Below are positions 22,334 to 23,276 of a stretch of DNA of 23,276 bases, one piece after another. The stretch covers positions 1 to 23,276 of the forward strand of contig QHYO01000356.1 in assembly GCA_003224135.1 (NCBI GenBank), written 5' to 3'. This DNA comes from Acidobacteriota bacterium. GTDB lineage: Bacteria; Acidobacteriota; Terriglobia; Acidiferrales; UBA7541. Position 1 is the first letter of the stretch; every line of letters begins with the position of its first letter. The notes below the pieces were generated by a model that was not told the DNA's origin, did no database searches, and saw nothing but the letters and a program-made list of their open reading frames with translations. A program made the translations under genes and the position numbers.

Positions 22334-23276
22334 ATGCCGCGCCAACGCATAACCCATGCGTTGTTTATCGTTTGTTTGTGGCTGACGCCCGGCGTTCTTG
22401 CCTCGCCCGCCTTTCCGGTTCAAGAAACTCCCACGGTTCGTACTCCGCCGCCGCAGCAAATCGAACCTCCCGCTAAAGCGCCCGCGCCTGCCGCTCTGAA
22501 CGAAACGGAACGGTACACGCTTTCCCACGATCGCTACGAGAAGGCCGTGGCCTACTCCCGCGCCGGTTACACGCTTTACTTTCTTTCCGTCTTCATCGGA
22601 TTTGCCGTGCTTATTCTCGCGCTTCGTTTTGGTCTTGTCGCTCGCATTCGTGATTTTGCGCAACACACCACGGAAAACCGCTTTCTTCAAGGACTTCTCT
22701 TCATCCCAATTCTAGGCTTTCTGATTGATCTGGCCGATCTTCCGGTCGGTATCGCCTGGCACGCGCTTTCGCTTCACTACGAACAGTCCGTACAACGCTG
22801 GGGCTCGTGGCTTTTTGACCGCTGCAAAGCCGAACTGATCGATCTCGCGTTTCTCACCTTGCTGGGCCTGATTCTCTTTTTGGTCATCCGCAAGAGCCCG
22901 CAACGATGGTGGTTCTATTTCTGGCTTGCCGCGCTACCAATAATCCTCGGCGTCTTTATCCTTGAGCCGGTCATCATCGATCCGCTGTTTTACAAATTCG
23001 AGCCGCTCGCTGTTCAGCATCCTGAATTCAGCACTGACTTGCAGAAACTCACACAGCGTGCCGGATTGCAAATTCCTCGCGAGCGGATGTTCCTGATGAA
23101 TGCCAGTATCAAAACGAACGCTATCAACGCCTACGTGACTGGCTTTGGCGCTTCAAAACGCGTGGTTATTTACGATAACGTGCTCCGGAAGATGACCCCG
23201 CACGAAGCACTTTTTATTTTTGGCCACGAAGCCGGACACTATGTCCTCAATCACATCCGGAACGGCTTTCTTTTTT
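22334..23276 (+). CDS. Ste24-type M48 membrane metalloprotease, 3' end cut by the window
   Basis: ATG 22334 follows GAGGGGGA (22323-22330). The readable 314 codons start with an export signal (about 8-25) and a Pro-rich linker, then several membrane helices (about 74-98, 114-135, 160-198). The zinc motif HEAGH is at 298-302 (23225-23239) in the context FGHEAGHYVLNHI. The long multi-helix N-terminus before HExxH is the layout of Ste24/CAAX-type prenyl endopeptidases rather than the shorter HtpX. The third zinc ligand, a downstream Glu, is beyond the window. The role is probably quality control of membrane or exported proteins. Confidence 0.9.
   Translation, partial: MPRQRITHALFIVCLWLTPGVLASPAFPVQETPTVRTPPPQQIEPPAKAPAPAALNETERYTLSHDRYEKAVAYSRAGYTLYFLSVFIGFAVLILALRFGLVARIRDFAQHTTENRFLQGLLFIPILGFLIDLADLPVGIAWHALSLHYEQSVQRWGSWLFDRCKAELIDLAFLTLLGLILFLVIRKSPQRWWFYFWLAALPIILGVFILEPVIIDPLFYKFEPLAVQHPEFSTDLQKLTQRAGLQIPRERMFLMNASIKTNAINAYVTGFGASKRVVIYDNVLRKMTPHEALFIFGHEAGHYVLNHIRNGFLF

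Overview
The window looks like a chromosomal segment from an acidobacterium (Acidobacteriota, probably Terriglobia). This is inferred from the gene families present: a CadC-type winged helix fused to a TolB-like propeller, MacB-type permease pairs, PASTA-less Ser/Thr kinases, a B12-dependent class II ribonucleotide reductase, and several small proteins I recognise as common in that phylum. No rRNA, tRNA, CRISPR array, insertion sequence, integrase or phage gene was seen. The gene content is mostly housekeeping or envelope-related rather than an obvious mobile island.

Layout, left to right. (1) 1-1916, minus strand: a winged-helix/TolB-like regulator, open at the left edge and interrupted by an in-frame amber codon where relatives have a conserved Trp. 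(2) 1917-2386: no gene, but four successive stem-loops on the plus strand. The last is a strong intrinsic terminator with eight T's and no plus-strand gene in front of it, so this is a candidate small RNA. (3) 2387-6323, plus strand: a redoxin-like protein overlapping by 4 nt a large exported protein (cytochrome c motif, then a PHM/DBH-type copper monooxygenase fold with all six copper ligands, then TPRs), followed by a secreted cysteine Ntn-hydrolase. (4) 6334-7245, minus: a LolA-like exported protein. (5) 7564-10134, plus: two MacB/FtsX-type ABC permeases with no ATPase beside them. (6) 10183-13769, minus: two related Ser/Thr kinases (one membrane-anchored, one soluble) and an exported Cys-based phosphatase. 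(7) 13770-17388: a long regulatory leader with a good sigma70-type promoter and a possible NrdR box, then nrdJ. (8) 17389-17572: three related stem-loops in a row. (9) 17573-18230: a 110-aa protein and a 73-aa zinc-ribbon protein converging on a perfect terminator. (10) 18543-21241: an SPFH/prohibitin-like membrane protein, an exported coiled-coil protein and an exported transglutaminase-like protein. (11) 21542-23276: a small hypothetical protein and the first 314 codons of a Ste24-type (M48) membrane protease cut by the right edge.

How the genes may work together: many products are exported or membrane-bound (redoxin, copper monooxygenase, Ntn-hydrolase, permeases, sensor kinase, phosphatase, SPFH protein, transglutaminase, Ste24 protease), so the region is rich in envelope functions. 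Only the redoxin/monooxygenase pair, the permease pair and perhaps the kinase cluster look like real functional units. The least explained signals are the orphan structured RNA at about 1934-2191 and the three-hairpin cluster after nrdJ. All family assignments come from reading translated sequence and motif memory; no database search was run.
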